Source: a virus
Reading direction: 5' to 3' (one strand)
Length of the DNA: 38,690 nucleotides
IMG/VR virus record: IMGVR_UViG_3300046505_000047
Location: 1 to 38,690 of that record
The notes beneath the pieces are model-generated. The model was not told the origin of the DNA and made no database searches. It saw only the letters and a program-made list of their open reading frames with translations. Of this stretch, positions 7,319 to 14,670 are shown in pieces. Numbering within the stretch: the stretch's first letter is position 1; each line of letters begins with the position of its first letter. Position numbers and translations under genes: made by a program.

Positions 7319-7872
7319 CGGACCATTTCCGGGAACAACTCACGGAGCCGATCCGCTTGCCAGGACCGCTCGGCGTAGGCGGCGGCGCCGGCGGCGGCGT
7401 AGTCGGCGTAGGCGGCGTAGGCGGCGTAGGCGGCGGCGTCGTCGGCGGCGGCGGCGGCGGCGTCGGAGGCGGCGTAGGCGGCGGCGGCGTCGGCGGCGGC
7501 GTAGGCGGCGGCGGCGTCGGCGGCGGCGGCGGAGGCGGCGTCGGAGGCGGTTCGCGCCGCTTGCTGCATCTCGGGCGAAGGGCACGTCACCCAAGCCCGC
7601 GCAGCCTCGATGGCTCGCCGTGGTCGCATGTCGTCGGGATACCGCTCCTCGAACTTCAGCAGGAGTCGCTCGGCGCAGTCGGCCGCGAACGCCACGAGTC
7701 GGGGCTTGTCAAGGTTCATGCCGTAAGCGTCTGCCAGCCATAGCCACCAGTCGCCACGTTCGAGCTTGGCGAATGCCTCGGACAGCGAGGCGATGTTGTT
7801 CTCTCGTGCCCACTGGTAGCCTGCCGTGCAGGGCTCGTGAGATTTCAGATCAATCAGCCAATCGGTTGTCAT
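7315..7872 (-). CDS. Imm-5-like protein with a long Ala-rich repeat
   Basis: Encodes 185 residues. Residues 1-95 (TTDWLIDLKSHEPC, then WWLWLADAYGMN, then AERLLLKFEERYP) resemble the domain called putative immunity or Imm-5-like in bacteria. Residues about 105-168 are almost only Ala with spaced Asp, Tyr and Ser, probably one long helix. Relatives often carry the same kind of degenerate Ala repeat. Function is unknown, and the immunity label is only a family name. ATG at 7872 follows GAGG, and neighbours overlap on both sides. Confidence 0.7.
   Translation of the reverse strand: MTTDWLIDLKSHEPCTAGYQWARENNIASLSEAFAKLERGDWWLWLADAYGMNLDKPRLVAFAADCAERLLLKFEERYPDDMRPRRAIEAARAWVTCPSPEMQQAARTASDAASAAAADAAAAYAAADAAAAYAASDAAAAAADDAAAYAAYAAYADYAAAGAAAYAERSWQADRLRELFPEMVR
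7372..7550 (-). repeat. GC-rich triplet repeat coding poly-Ala
   Basis: A low-complexity run of GCG/GCC/GTA/GTC triplets encodes the Ala-rich part of the Imm-5-like protein. It is prone to slippage and to assembly error, so its length may vary between isolates. Arginine- or glycine-rich open frames in the other frames over this segment are artefacts of the repeat. Confidence 0.9.
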
Positions 7873-8192
7873 CGGGTTGCCTCCTCTAGTTCATGGTGGA
7901 CGCGCTCGCCGAACTCAGCGACCGCGGAGTGGTATGGCGTGTCCTGGGCCTCCACGTCTTCCTTGTGGTCTCGGATCGGGCACCAGACAAGCATCTGGCC
8001 GTGGACGCCCGGCCGGGTCCTGAGGTAGCGGGTCTGGCCGCATCGGGGGCGGTCGGCGACCGGGAAGCCGGAGCCGCCCGGGATCATGGCCGGCTTGGAC
8101 AGCGGCGGGATGTGGCTCATGCACCGGAGTCCGGTGAAGGCTTGCCGACGGTAGTCCCGGACCTTCTCCGGGCGCGGGTCTCGGCCAGTCAT
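7869..8192 (-). CDS. Hypothetical early protein
   Basis: Encodes about 107 residues with CGQTRYL near the middle and a helical acidic C-terminus. No known domain recognised. The ATG at 8192 shares one base with the preceding stop (TGATG), which decides the start over an ATG 15 bases upstream. Confidence 0.6.
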   Translation of the reverse strand: MTGRDPRPEKVRDYRRQAFTGLRCMSHIPPLSKPAMIPGGSGFPVADRPRCGQTRYLRTRPGVHGQMLVWCPIRDHKEDVEAQDTPYHSAVAEFGERVHHELEEATR

Positions 8193-8551
8193 CAGTGACC
8201 ACCGCACCCTTCACACAGAGTCAGGTCTGGGTCAGGCGGGGCAAACCGCTTGGAGCTGGCCTCGTCCTGCGCCAGATCCTCAGCCCCGGGTCCGCCATCG
8301 AGCAGACAGGCCTCGCGGATCAGGTCATCGAAGTTGAGTTCACGGCGGCGCCGGTCCATGCACGCCAGTCGGGCGGTGCGGATCTTGCGGGCCAGCTCCG
8401 GGTACTCGCCCCGTCTCTCGCTCTCCGCCTCGGCCAGATGGCCGGCGGCATACCAGCGGTGGAACGGGTAACCGAGAGCGGCCTCGTCCATCAGGATCAT
8501 GGCTTGGGCGATGTGCTTGCGGGCGCAGTCCAGACAGCTACCGCGGCTCAT
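8192..8551 (-). CDS. Hypothetical protein with CxxC-ARKH N-terminus
   Basis: Encodes 119 residues. It begins with SCLDCARKHIAQAMILMDEA and later has GYPFHRWYAAGHLAEAESE, a pattern I recall in uncharacterised phage proteins. A final CEGCGGH could complete a metal site with the N-terminal CxxC. ATG at 8551 overlaps the stop of the gene above (ATGA), so a longer reading to 8593 is rejected. Confidence 0.65.
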   Translation of the reverse strand: MSRGSCLDCARKHIAQAMILMDEAALGYPFHRWYAAGHLAEAESERRGEYPELARKIRTARLACMDRRRRELNFDDLIREACLLDGGPGAEDLAQDEASSKRFAPPDPDLTLCEGCGGH

Positions 8552-8745
8552 AGCCGGAGCCCCTGCTCGATCTTCACCGCCACGGACTCGCACACCTCAG
8601 CGGTGTGGGCGAAGATGTCGGCCACGTCCGCCAGTTCCGGGCTGGCCTCTGCCTCTCGGGCATCGCGCCCTTGGACTCGGAGAATGGCCTCCACTTTTGA
8701 GGCCTCCTCACGGGTCAGCTTCACGTGGATCAATCCGGCCGGCAT
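8548..8745 (-). CDS. Small hypothetical protein
   Basis: Encodes 65 residues with a TREEASKVEAILRVQG helix and a helical C-terminus. Function unknown. The ATG at 8745 shares a base with the stop of the 35-residue membrane protein (TGATG), so it is read by reinitiation. A longer in-frame extension upstream is not supported. Confidence 0.6.
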   Translation of the reverse strand: MPAGLIHVKLTREEASKVEAILRVQGRDAREAEASPELADVADIFAHTAEVCESVAVKIEQGLRL

Positions 8746-8852
8746 CACATCCACCCGATCCGCATCCAGATCCGGTCCAGGCCGTTCTTTGCCACGGCGC
8801 CAACTAGCGCCATTGGCGGCAGGTAGATCAGGATCGTCACCAGCATGTTCAT
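8745..8852 (-). CDS. 35-residue single-span membrane protein, first early gene
   Basis: A short gene starting at ATG 8852, seven bases after an AAAGGA ribosome-binding site. It encodes 35 residues: MNMLVTILIYLPPMALVGAV forms one membrane helix, followed by a basic tail with Lys and three Arg. It is the first gene after the promoter at 8892-8920. Tiny membrane proteins made first could act in superinfection exclusion, but this is inference. Confidence 0.6.
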   Translation of the reverse strand: MNMLVTILIYLPPMALVGAVAKNGLDRIWMRIGWM

Positions 8853-8891
8853 CGTCTCGTCCTTTCGTCATCGGTTCGGGTTGGTAGCTAG

Positions 8892-8920
8892 AATGTAACC
8901 CCCGGCAGGTTACATTGCAA
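8892..8920 (-). promoter_or_regulatory. Early minus-strand promoter with GTAACC-N7-GGTTAC repeat
   Basis: On the minus strand, TTGCAA (8920-8915) and TACATT (8897-8892) are 17 bases apart. The spacer contains TGTAACC (8894-8900) / GGTTACA (8908-8914), a perfect 7-bp inverted repeat with a 7-base centre. The centre differs by one base from that at 4684-4712. It should start the early operon at about 8885. Confidence 0.65.
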
Positions 8921-9080
8921 GCGGTACTTTCGCCGTTCTCGGGGGTGAAGGGGGCGAAGCCCCATTCGTCCATTCTTGGATATACGTTTCTTCTAGAACC
9001 GGGGGCCGCGGGCCCGGTCTGGTGAGGGTGAGAGTATGAGAGAGGGGGACCAGGACAGGACAACAATATCTATAGCGATT

Positions 9081-9158
9081 GTCCCGGTGTCCCGCCTGCT
9101 CTCACGAGGGAACGGGACACGTCCCGGGACACTGGGCGGGACGTTCTGCGTTGTCCCG
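9081..9158. repeat. Cluster of seven GTCCCG/CGGGAC hexamers
   Basis: Seven copies lie at 9081, 9089, 9113, 9121, 9125, 9137 and 9153, two of them fused into the palindrome GTCCCGGGAC. An AT-rich patch (ACAACAATATCTATAGCGAT, 9060-9079) abuts the cluster. About 50 bases (9112-9160) closely resemble 25007-25055 inside the portal gene. In a gene-poor stretch this could be a replication origin, a partition site or a packaging site; none is proven. Confidence 0.5.
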
Positions 9159-9172
9159 ATCCGGGCATGAAG

Positions 9173-9208
9173 AAGCCCCTCCGGGCCGCCCAACGACCGG
9201 AGGGGCTT
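9173..9208 (-). terminator. Terminator of the late operon
   Basis: A perfect 12-bp stem (AAGCCCCTCCGG / CCGGAGGGGCTT) with a 12-base loop lies just after the stop of the holin-like gene. Read on the minus strand it is followed by CTTCTTC, a short pyrimidine run. It should end structural and lysis transcripts. Confidence 0.8.
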
Positions 9209-9223
9209 GAGGTGCAGGAGTGG

Positions 9224-9592
9224 TTACGCAGCGCGCCAGAGGACGGCCACCCGAGCGGGACGATACTCCCGAGATGCGGCGGCCGGGATCTCGAAGTTGA
9301 GATTGAACAGGCTCATGATGTACGGCACAAGCGCCGGCCAGATCTTCTGCTGCCAGATCGGAAGGATCACAGCGAAGGCCAAGACCGCGGCGTTGCCGAA
9401 CTCGGTGAGCCAGAGGTGGACGTTGGTGACGTCGACCGGGATATACCAGCCGAAGCCCTGCGCGAAGGCCCAGAGGGCGAGGACGGCGAGGATGATGGCC
9501 GCTTGGACGGCCGGCCAGAGCTGTTGCGCTCGAGCGTTGGAGAGCGGGCCCACGGCCCAGAGGTTGTGGAGGAAGGCGATGAAGCGTCCCAT
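9224..9592 (-). CDS. Holin-like membrane protein
   Basis: Encodes 122 residues with two clear membrane segments (about 28-50, VQAAIILAVLALWAFAQGF, and 65-83, FGNAAVLAFAVILPIW) and a third amphipathic stretch near 84-97. The C-terminus is short and basic. It is next to the peptidase and closes the operon, so a holin role is likely from context. ATG at 9592 follows AAGGGAGA. Confidence 0.65.
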   Translation of the reverse strand: MGRFIAFLHNLWAVGPLSNARAQQLWPAVQAAIILAVLALWAFAQGFGWYIPVDVTNVHLWLTEFGNAAVLAFAVILPIWQQKIWPALVPYIMSLFNLNFEIPAAASREYRPARVAVLWRAA

Positions 9593-9607
9593 TGGTTCTC
9601 CCTTGAG

Positions 9608-10561
9608 CTAGACGAGAATGACGTTGGCGGCTGGGCGGACGTAGAGCGGGCCCGGGATCCTCAGCCAGCCAGCTCCGGCCATCGGAGGAGTGGGCTGAAG
9701 GCCGACCCAGTTGACGGTCACGGTTGCGTCAGCCGTGGTGGCACTGAACCGCTTACCGAAGTGCATGACCTTGATCGGAGCTGCGGGGCGGCGAGGGCTC
9801 CAGCACTGGACGTTACCTGTCACCCGGACCTTGCGCGGGGCGGCGAACGGCGTGACGGAGAGCTGGGCATTCGGGGCGTCGGCTACTGACCACGCCTCCC
9901 ACGATACATCATGGAGGTAGGAGATCGGGAGCCAACAGAAACCCTTGGCGCCCCAGTTGCCCCAGCTATTCTGAAGCAGGATCGCGCCGCGGGAACCGTC
10001 TGGGCAGAGCATGTTCTGGTCGAAGCCGCACGCCTTGAGAGCATGCCCACCGTCGATCGAGTCCGGTCGAGGAAGGATGGCTCCCGGTCCCGGACGTCGC
10101 CAGGAATTCTGCCAGTTGACTCCGAAGTAAGCCCCGACGCCGTTGGCGACGATCGCCGCGAAGATCTGATCGGCGCTGTTCAATCGGGCATAGCCGCCGA
10201 GCAGGAGACGCTCAGGGTTAGCGACTCGGCCGCCCGTGGCAAGGATGCCGGTCTTGACCCAGACGTTGAGCACGTTGCGCATGACCGCGCCCTGCGACGT
10301 CCCGCCGGCCTTGGCGAACAGGTCAGTCTCGTTGAACGTCGGGAAGGTGGCGTCCTCCGCGTACTCGAAACTCTGCTCGAGGCCGGCGGCGGCGTAGGAG
10401 GTGCACTGAGGTGTCGGACCTTGGTTGAGGATCGGGCCGTTGTTCGGGGCCCGGTAGGCGGTCGGAACGGCGCCGGCAACGATGCCGAACCTCTCCGGCT
10501 CATAGTCGCGGTCATCGTCGGGGGAGAAGATGGCCCCGAGGCCGAGGACGGGCGTTTCCAT
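9608..10561 (-). CDS. Papain-like (C1A) cysteine peptidase, candidate endolysin
   Basis: Encodes 317 residues. The C1A triad and oxyanion Gln are all visible: Q47 and C53 in NQGPTPQCTSYAAA (the papain Q19-C25 spacing), H173 in DGGHALKACGF and N198 in LLQNSWGNWGAKGFCW. The residues after about 225 form a beta-rich C-terminal domain that may bind the wall. No signal peptide is seen. It sits between an XhlA-like/small membrane pair and a holin-like gene, and no lysozyme, amidase or other wall hydrolase was found, so it is the best endolysin candidate. A virion-associated protease is the alternative. ATG follows GGAGA. Confidence 0.8.
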   Translation of the reverse strand: METPVLGLGAIFSPDDDRDYEPERFGIVAGAVPTAYRAPNNGPILNQGPTPQCTSYAAAGLEQSFEYAEDATFPTFNETDLFAKAGGTSQGAVMRNVLNVWVKTGILATGGRVANPERLLLGGYARLNSADQIFAAIVANGVGAYFGVNWQNSWRRPGPGAILPRPDSIDGGHALKACGFDQNMLCPDGSRGAILLQNSWGNWGAKGFCWLPISYLHDVSWEAWSVADAPNAQLSVTPFAAPRKVRVTGNVQCWSPRRPAAPIKVMHFGKRFSATTADATVTVNWVGLQPTPPMAGAGWLRIPGPLYVRPAANVILV

Positions 10562-10576
10562 GTTCGTGTTCTCCAG

Positions 10577-10687
10577 CTACTTACCGAGCCCAAAGATCAG
10601 GTGGGCGACCAGGGCGAGGGAGTCGAGGATCGAGAAGACCAGGGCGGTCAGGAGAAGCCAGCGGGTGAGGCGGTCAGGATATTCCAT
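10577..10687 (-). CDS. 36-residue membrane protein in the lysis cassette
   Basis: A short gene starting two bases after the XhlA-like stop, with GAGG eight bases before ATG 10687. Residues about 9-34 (RWLLLTALVFSILDSLALVA and on) form one long or two tightly packed membrane spans. It may be a holin, antiholin or pinholin-type protein; context supports a lysis role but not which one. Confidence 0.6.
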   Translation of the reverse strand: MEYPDRLTRWLLLTALVFSILDSLALVAHLIFGLGK

Positions 10688-10688
10688 G

Positions 10689-10919
10689 TCAATGCCTCGT
10701 GAGGGTGATATAGAGACCGATCGCCGAGATGACGAGCCCGATGATCGACGTCCCGAGTAGCACCTTGATAAGCGCGAACGCGCCCTTCAGCTCGGAGCGC
10801 CAATTCTGGAGCTCGTCGACGTCCGTGCGCAGCTCGCGGACGGCCTGGCCCATTGTCCAGGGTGCGTCGTCGGCGTGGACGTTGCCGACTGATCTGAGTG
10901 GCTGGTCGGAGGCGGTCAT
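10689..10919 (-). CDS. XhlA-like lysis protein
   Basis: Encodes 76 residues. A helical region (VRELRTDVDELQNWRSELKG) precedes a C-terminal membrane segment (about 48-72, KVLLGTSIIGLVISAIGLYI) and a short basic end. This is the layout of haemolysin XhlA-type phage proteins, which act with holins. ATG at 10919 follows GGGAGAAG. Confidence 0.7.
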   Translation of the reverse strand: MTASDQPLRSVGNVHADDAPWTMGQAVRELRTDVDELQNWRSELKGAFALIKVLLGTSIIGLVISAIGLYITLTRH

Positions 10920-10931
10920 AAGGGCTTCTCC

Positions 10932-12530
10932 CTACTGGTCTGCGTAGAAGGTGATTGCGTCGAGAGCACACGACGTCGCGGTGCCCGTCGTCGGAACGAC
11001 GGTCCCGTCCGCCTTCACGTCGATGCGGGTCGTGCTTCCTGACGCGGCAGGGAAGATCAATTGCCCAGAGGGTCGATACCCCACTGGCAAGGTGAAGGCC
11101 GCCGCCGCCATCGTCCCGCTCTTGATCGTGCCGGCCAAATGGACGAAGCCCTGACCGTCCTTTCGATAACGGGCCGTCACATAGGGGGCGCCGTAGTAAG
11201 TCCAGCCGTTCTGATACCCGACCACGGAGCTCCAGACCTGATCCCCGACCGCCTGCTTGTGCATGATCTCGATCGAGCTGGCGTTGCCGAGAGTCGCTTC
11301 CTTGTGCTGCGCTTGCGGATCGGCCAATGGCGCGGCCAGGTCGACGGCTACTCGGACGAGCTCGTTGACGTCGTCCTCCGCGAAGGTCATGGCCACAATC
11401 CGAGCGGCGTCATTACTGCCGAGTGAGGTGGAGACGGCGCCCACGGTATCGCCCATGTCGAAGTCGATGAAGGCCCGGTAGACCGTCTCGCGGAACTCGA
11501 ACCCGACAGCGTTGGAGCCGCCCAGAGTGGCCAGGGTTCCATAGGCCTCCGCTTGCAGCGTTGCAGCATCGGCCGCGGAGGAGTCGCGGAAGTAGCCTTG
11601 CCTCTGACGAGCGACCGGGTTGTCATCGGTGACCACCGTTTGCGCCGCTCCGCTCCCCTCTCCGATCAGGGCCGATAGGGCATCAGACCAGTCGATCACG
11701 CGCTCCAGCTTGACGATGTCGGCGCCTTCCTGGAACACGACGGAGCCGGAAAGATCCAGCTGACCCGACGCAGGCATGCCGACGAGTTGATCCGGCGGGA
11801 TGAACCAGTTGTAGGTCAACGACTGGAAGGGCGCGGGCGATCCCTCCACGACCAGCCAGCCCTCATTCGCCTCCTCGAACTTACGGACAACGTCCGTCAG
11901 GAGGTTGTTGAACCGGTAACTGTTCGAGTAGTAGTTGGAGAACTCGGCTACCTGAAAGAAGCCCTCAGAGAAGGGCGTCCGGAAGAGCGGCGTCACGCCG
12001 TCAGCCATCAGGTAGTCGTTCGAGTTTTGGATGCAATCGGTTATCACCTGACCCGCCGGTGAGCCGTAGGTCTGGAAGTACGGCGATCCACCCGCGGGTG
12101 TGGCCAGAGTGAACCCGGTCGGCCAGACCAACCGATCCGCGAGGAGCTGCTGCACTCCCTTGCCGCTCACGGTGAACCAGAGACCGGCTGACTCCCGGCT
12201 GTCAAGGGTCTGGTGGAGCGTCTCGATGATCCAGACCGTCGTGCGGCCGCGGTAGGTCATCCATACGAGGTTCGGGCTCGTGTCCGAGTCGGACGGGTCA
12301 AAGAGGTTCGGGTGCGCAGCGAGGACCGGGTTTGGCCGGCCGTCCTCCATGACGGCGCGGTACTCGAGAGAGCCCATGCCAGGCCCGCCGATCTCCCGGC
12401 GGAAGGTGAAGTGCCGGAACGACTGCCCGGCGAATGGGTCGATCGAGCGATCCAGATAGGTGATGAAGTTGAGGCTCATGTCCGTGACAAAGGTTTCAAT
12501 CCATGTGCCGGCCTGGTCGATGAGATCCAC
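10932..12530 (-). CDS. Gp37-like minor tail protein with fibre-type C-terminus
   Basis: Encodes 532 residues. The first ~390 residues (early RREIGGPGMGSLEYRA, then RTTVWIIETL, then SGKGVQQLLADRLVWP) fit the ReqiPepy6 Gp37-like tail family, which sits at the tail tip. The last ~110 residues (WTYYGAPYVTARYRKDG, AGTIKSG, TLPVGYRPSG) look like a beta-rich receptor-facing fibre domain. Start is GTG at 12530, after GGGAG. It probably forms part of the baseplate that contacts the host. Confidence 0.75.
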   Translation of the reverse strand: MDLIDQAGTWIETFVTDMSLNFITYLDRSIDPFAGQSFRHFTFRREIGGPGMGSLEYRAVMEDGRPNPVLAAHPNLFDPSDSDTSPNLVWMTYRGRTTVWIIETLHQTLDSRESAGLWFTVSGKGVQQLLADRLVWPTGFTLATPAGGSPYFQTYGSPAGQVITDCIQNSNDYLMADGVTPLFRTPFSEGFFQVAEFSNYYSNSYRFNNLLTDVVRKFEEANEGWLVVEGSPAPFQSLTYNWFIPPDQLVGMPASGQLDLSGSVVFQEGADIVKLERVIDWSDALSALIGEGSGAAQTVVTDDNPVARQRQGYFRDSSAADAATLQAEAYGTLATLGGSNAVGFEFRETVYRAFIDFDMGDTVGAVSTSLGSNDAARIVAMTFAEDDVNELVRVAVDLAAPLADPQAQHKEATLGNASSIEIMHKQAVGDQVWSSVVGYQNGWTYYGAPYVTARYRKDGQGFVHLAGTIKSGTMAAAAFTLPVGYRPSGQLIFPAASGSTTRIDVKADGTVVPTTGTATSCALDAITFYADQ

Positions 12531-12533
12531 CGG

Positions 12534-13586
12534 CTAGAACTCCCAGACCCTAATCAAGCCGAGTGCACCCTGGCCGCCGGCAACCGCGGCCCCACCTGAC
12601 AGGATCGTTCCACCGGAGCCGCCGCCGCCGTAGGTGTGTCCGGATGAACCATCGCCCTGCGTCTTGCGCCCGCTAACCTGTCCGCCGATCTCACTCCCGC
12701 CGCCGGACCCGGAGAGTGCCTGGGCGGCTGCCAGGACGATCCCAGTGTCACCGTCAGCTCCGGCCGCGACAATATCCCCAAGCCCGCCCGCAGTCGGCCC
12801 ACCGGCCCCTCCAGCGCCTCCAATACGAGGGCCAGCTGCCACGGAGTCGGCCAATCCTCCGAGGCCGCCTTTGGCCGTGCAGATCGATGGCCCGGTGTCG
12901 AAGGTCGTGTCTCCACCGACGCCACCAGGGTTCGCTCCGACAGCTCCGGGCGTCCCACCGGCCCCGATCGCGACCGTGAAGGTTCCTTTGACTGCCGCTC
13001 CGGTGACCCACTTCGCGGAATAGGCCCCGGAGCCGCCGCCGCCGGCCGCCGCCGCGTTTGTGACCGCGGTCCCGCATCCACCGCCAGCTCCGCCGCCACC
13101 AATGCACTCGACGTAGAGCTGGGTCGCTCCGGCCGTCGGGGAGTAGGTCGCCATCCCGTAGAGCAGATCGACGACCTTGCGGAAGAGCCCCGAGTTGAGC
13201 CGCGTCCCGAGAGTGGCCTGTCCGCCTCGAGCGTCGACGAGCTCGCTCGGGGAGGCCGTGACGATGGTGCCCGCGGAATAGGTGTTGGTGAGGTTGACCG
13301 TCGTCGTGACGGAGACTCCTGCCTGAACGGAGCCGATCGTCTGAACCTCGTAGGTTCCGCCGACCGCACCGATCCAGATCGGCATCCCCGCGACAGCCCC
13401 GACCGTTGAGGTGCATGGCACGACCTTCTGGCCGGCTGAAGCGGTGCCGTTGGTCGTGGTCGTCCAGCCGGCGCCGGAGGTGATCGCATTGGAGATGGCC
13501 GCGTCGAGCTGGCCCAGAGGCGCCTCCATGTTGGCCGCGGTCAAGGCCATCCCGGTCGGATAGGGCGTGTGCTGGTTCGTGCTCAT
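12534..13586 (-). CDS. Glycine-rich tail fibre protein
   Basis: Encodes 350 residues. A helical N-terminus with LTAANMEAPLGQLDAAISNA, typical of fibre attachment ends, leads to a C-terminal half of repeated GGxGG and GGAGG blocks ending in LGLIRVWEF. Such Gly-rich domains form polyglycine-type bundles in phage adhesins and usually decide host binding. ATG at 13586 follows AGGA. Confidence 0.8.
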   Translation of the reverse strand: MSTNQHTPYPTGMALTAANMEAPLGQLDAAISNAITSGAGWTTTTNGTASAGQKVVPCTSTVGAVAGMPIWIGAVGGTYEVQTIGSVQAGVSVTTTVNLTNTYSAGTIVTASPSELVDARGGQATLGTRLNSGLFRKVVDLLYGMATYSPTAGATQLYVECIGGGGAGGGCGTAVTNAAAAGGGGSGAYSAKWVTGAAVKGTFTVAIGAGGTPGAVGANPGGVGGDTTFDTGPSICTAKGGLGGLADSVAAGPRIGGAGGAGGPTAGGLGDIVAAGADGDTGIVLAAAQALSGSGGGSEIGGQVSGRKTQGDGSSGHTYGGGGSGGTILSGGAAVAGGQGALGLIRVWEF

Positions 13587-13596
13587 CGGTCAGTCC

Positions 13597-14670
13597 TCAT
13601 GGGATGGTGGGGGTCCATTGGATGCGGGCCCGGTAGGGCCAGCCATAGATCGTGACTGTGGCCAGGCCGGGCCCGAACCGGAGCAGCTCGCCGCCGCGGT
13701 TCGCCGGGAACAAGCTCGCGCCGGACAGCATTGATTGCCATGCCCAGCTCGTCGCGGAGCCGGCCCATTCGAGCCGCCGCAGCCGGTTGTCCATGACGAG
13801 AAGGTCTGATCCCGCATGGAGATCGTTCTGCTGAGTGAACGCCGGCCCGGGCCCAGTGAAAGGCGGGGAATTGAGGAGCTTCCAGCCGACGGAACCGCTG
13901 CTGTCAGGACTATGGTGAGCGTAGTCGTAGATGCCGGATGGGACCGGAGCGCCTCCCGGCGTCCAGATGATGCCGAGAAACGACGCGCCCGGGTAAGTCC
14001 CCATGTAGCCGCTCAGCACATCGTTGCCGGTGCTGCCCTGATCGAAGGTCACCCGAATGTCATCGACCTGGCCGATCGAGCGAGTATCGAGCTGGAATGT
14101 GTGCTGCCAGCTGGTCGGGTAGATCAGGGCCTCGGCGGAGGAGTCCGCGAAGTATGGCCGCTCACCGATCGGTTGGGCCATCGCTCCGGTATCCGCGTAA
14201 ACCGGCGCCAGAGAGTCGGCGGTGAGGGTGCCCCAGTTGGTTCGCCACTGGGCGTCCATCGAGTCGAGGGCCACGGAGTAGAGCCGCTGCGGTTCGAGCT
14301 CGTCGGAGCTGGCAATCGAGTTGTTCGGGACCACGTTGACGTAGCGGGCGGTGCCATCCGGCATGTATTCAGTGAGCCGGACCGGGACGGCGATCGTCGG
14401 GTCGAACAAGCCCTGGAGGATGTCCATCGCCTGCCGGAACTCCGCATTGGTGCGGGCCCGAACGAAGCCCTGGAGAACCAACGGGATCGAGTCTCCGATC
14501 CGCCGGAGGTGCAGCCGGCCGGACCGCATCGGCAGGAAGTCCGACCCGCCGCGGACGGTCGGCATCTCATCGAGCCCGGACTGGATCCAGAACTTGAAAC
14601 CGTAGTCGGACGCGAAGTAGTTGGGCTGGTTCAGGTTCAGGTTCCCGAGGACGAGATCACCCGACGTCAT
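13597..14670 (-). CDS. Distal tail (Dit-like) protein
   Basis: Encodes 357 residues. The gene follows the tape measure, overlapping its stop by ATGA, and precedes the tip proteins, the place of the distal tail protein in siphoviruses. The N-terminal GFKFWIQSGLDEMPTVRGG and the RARTNAEFRQAMDILQGLF segment fit the ring domain of that family. Assigned on position and general pattern. Confidence 0.65.
   Translation of the reverse strand: MTSGDLVLGNLNLNQPNYFASDYGFKFWIQSGLDEMPTVRGGSDFLPMRSGRLHLRRIGDSIPLVLQGFVRARTNAEFRQAMDILQGLFDPTIAVPVRLTEYMPDGTARYVNVVPNNSIASSDELEPQRLYSVALDSMDAQWRTNWGTLTADSLAPVYADTGAMAQPIGERPYFADSSAEALIYPTSWQHTFQLDTRSIGQVDDIRVTFDQGSTGNDVLSGYMGTYPGASFLGIIWTPGGAPVPSGIYDYAHHSPDSSGSVGWKLLNSPPFTGPGPAFTQQNDLHAGSDLLVMDNRLRRLEWAGSATSWAWQSMLSGASLFPANRGGELLRFGPGLATVTIYGWPYRARIQWTPTIP

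Noticed and set aside
7372-7550. Possible CRISPR or minisatellite
   Set aside because: No spacer structure; the period is three bases and in frame with a coding sequence.
7290-7889. Arg-rich and Gly-rich frames over the triplet repeat
   Set aside because: They are translations of the poly-Ala codon run in other frames.
8548-9066. A 172-codon frame reaching into the intergenic gap
   Set aside because: It runs through the promoter at 8892-8920 and lacks a ribosome-binding site; the 35-codon membrane gene and the 65-codon gene explain the region better.
12554-13489. Long Ser/Pro/Arg-rich frame opposite the Gly-rich fibre
   Set aside because: A shadow of the Gly-rich codons, with no start signal or domain.
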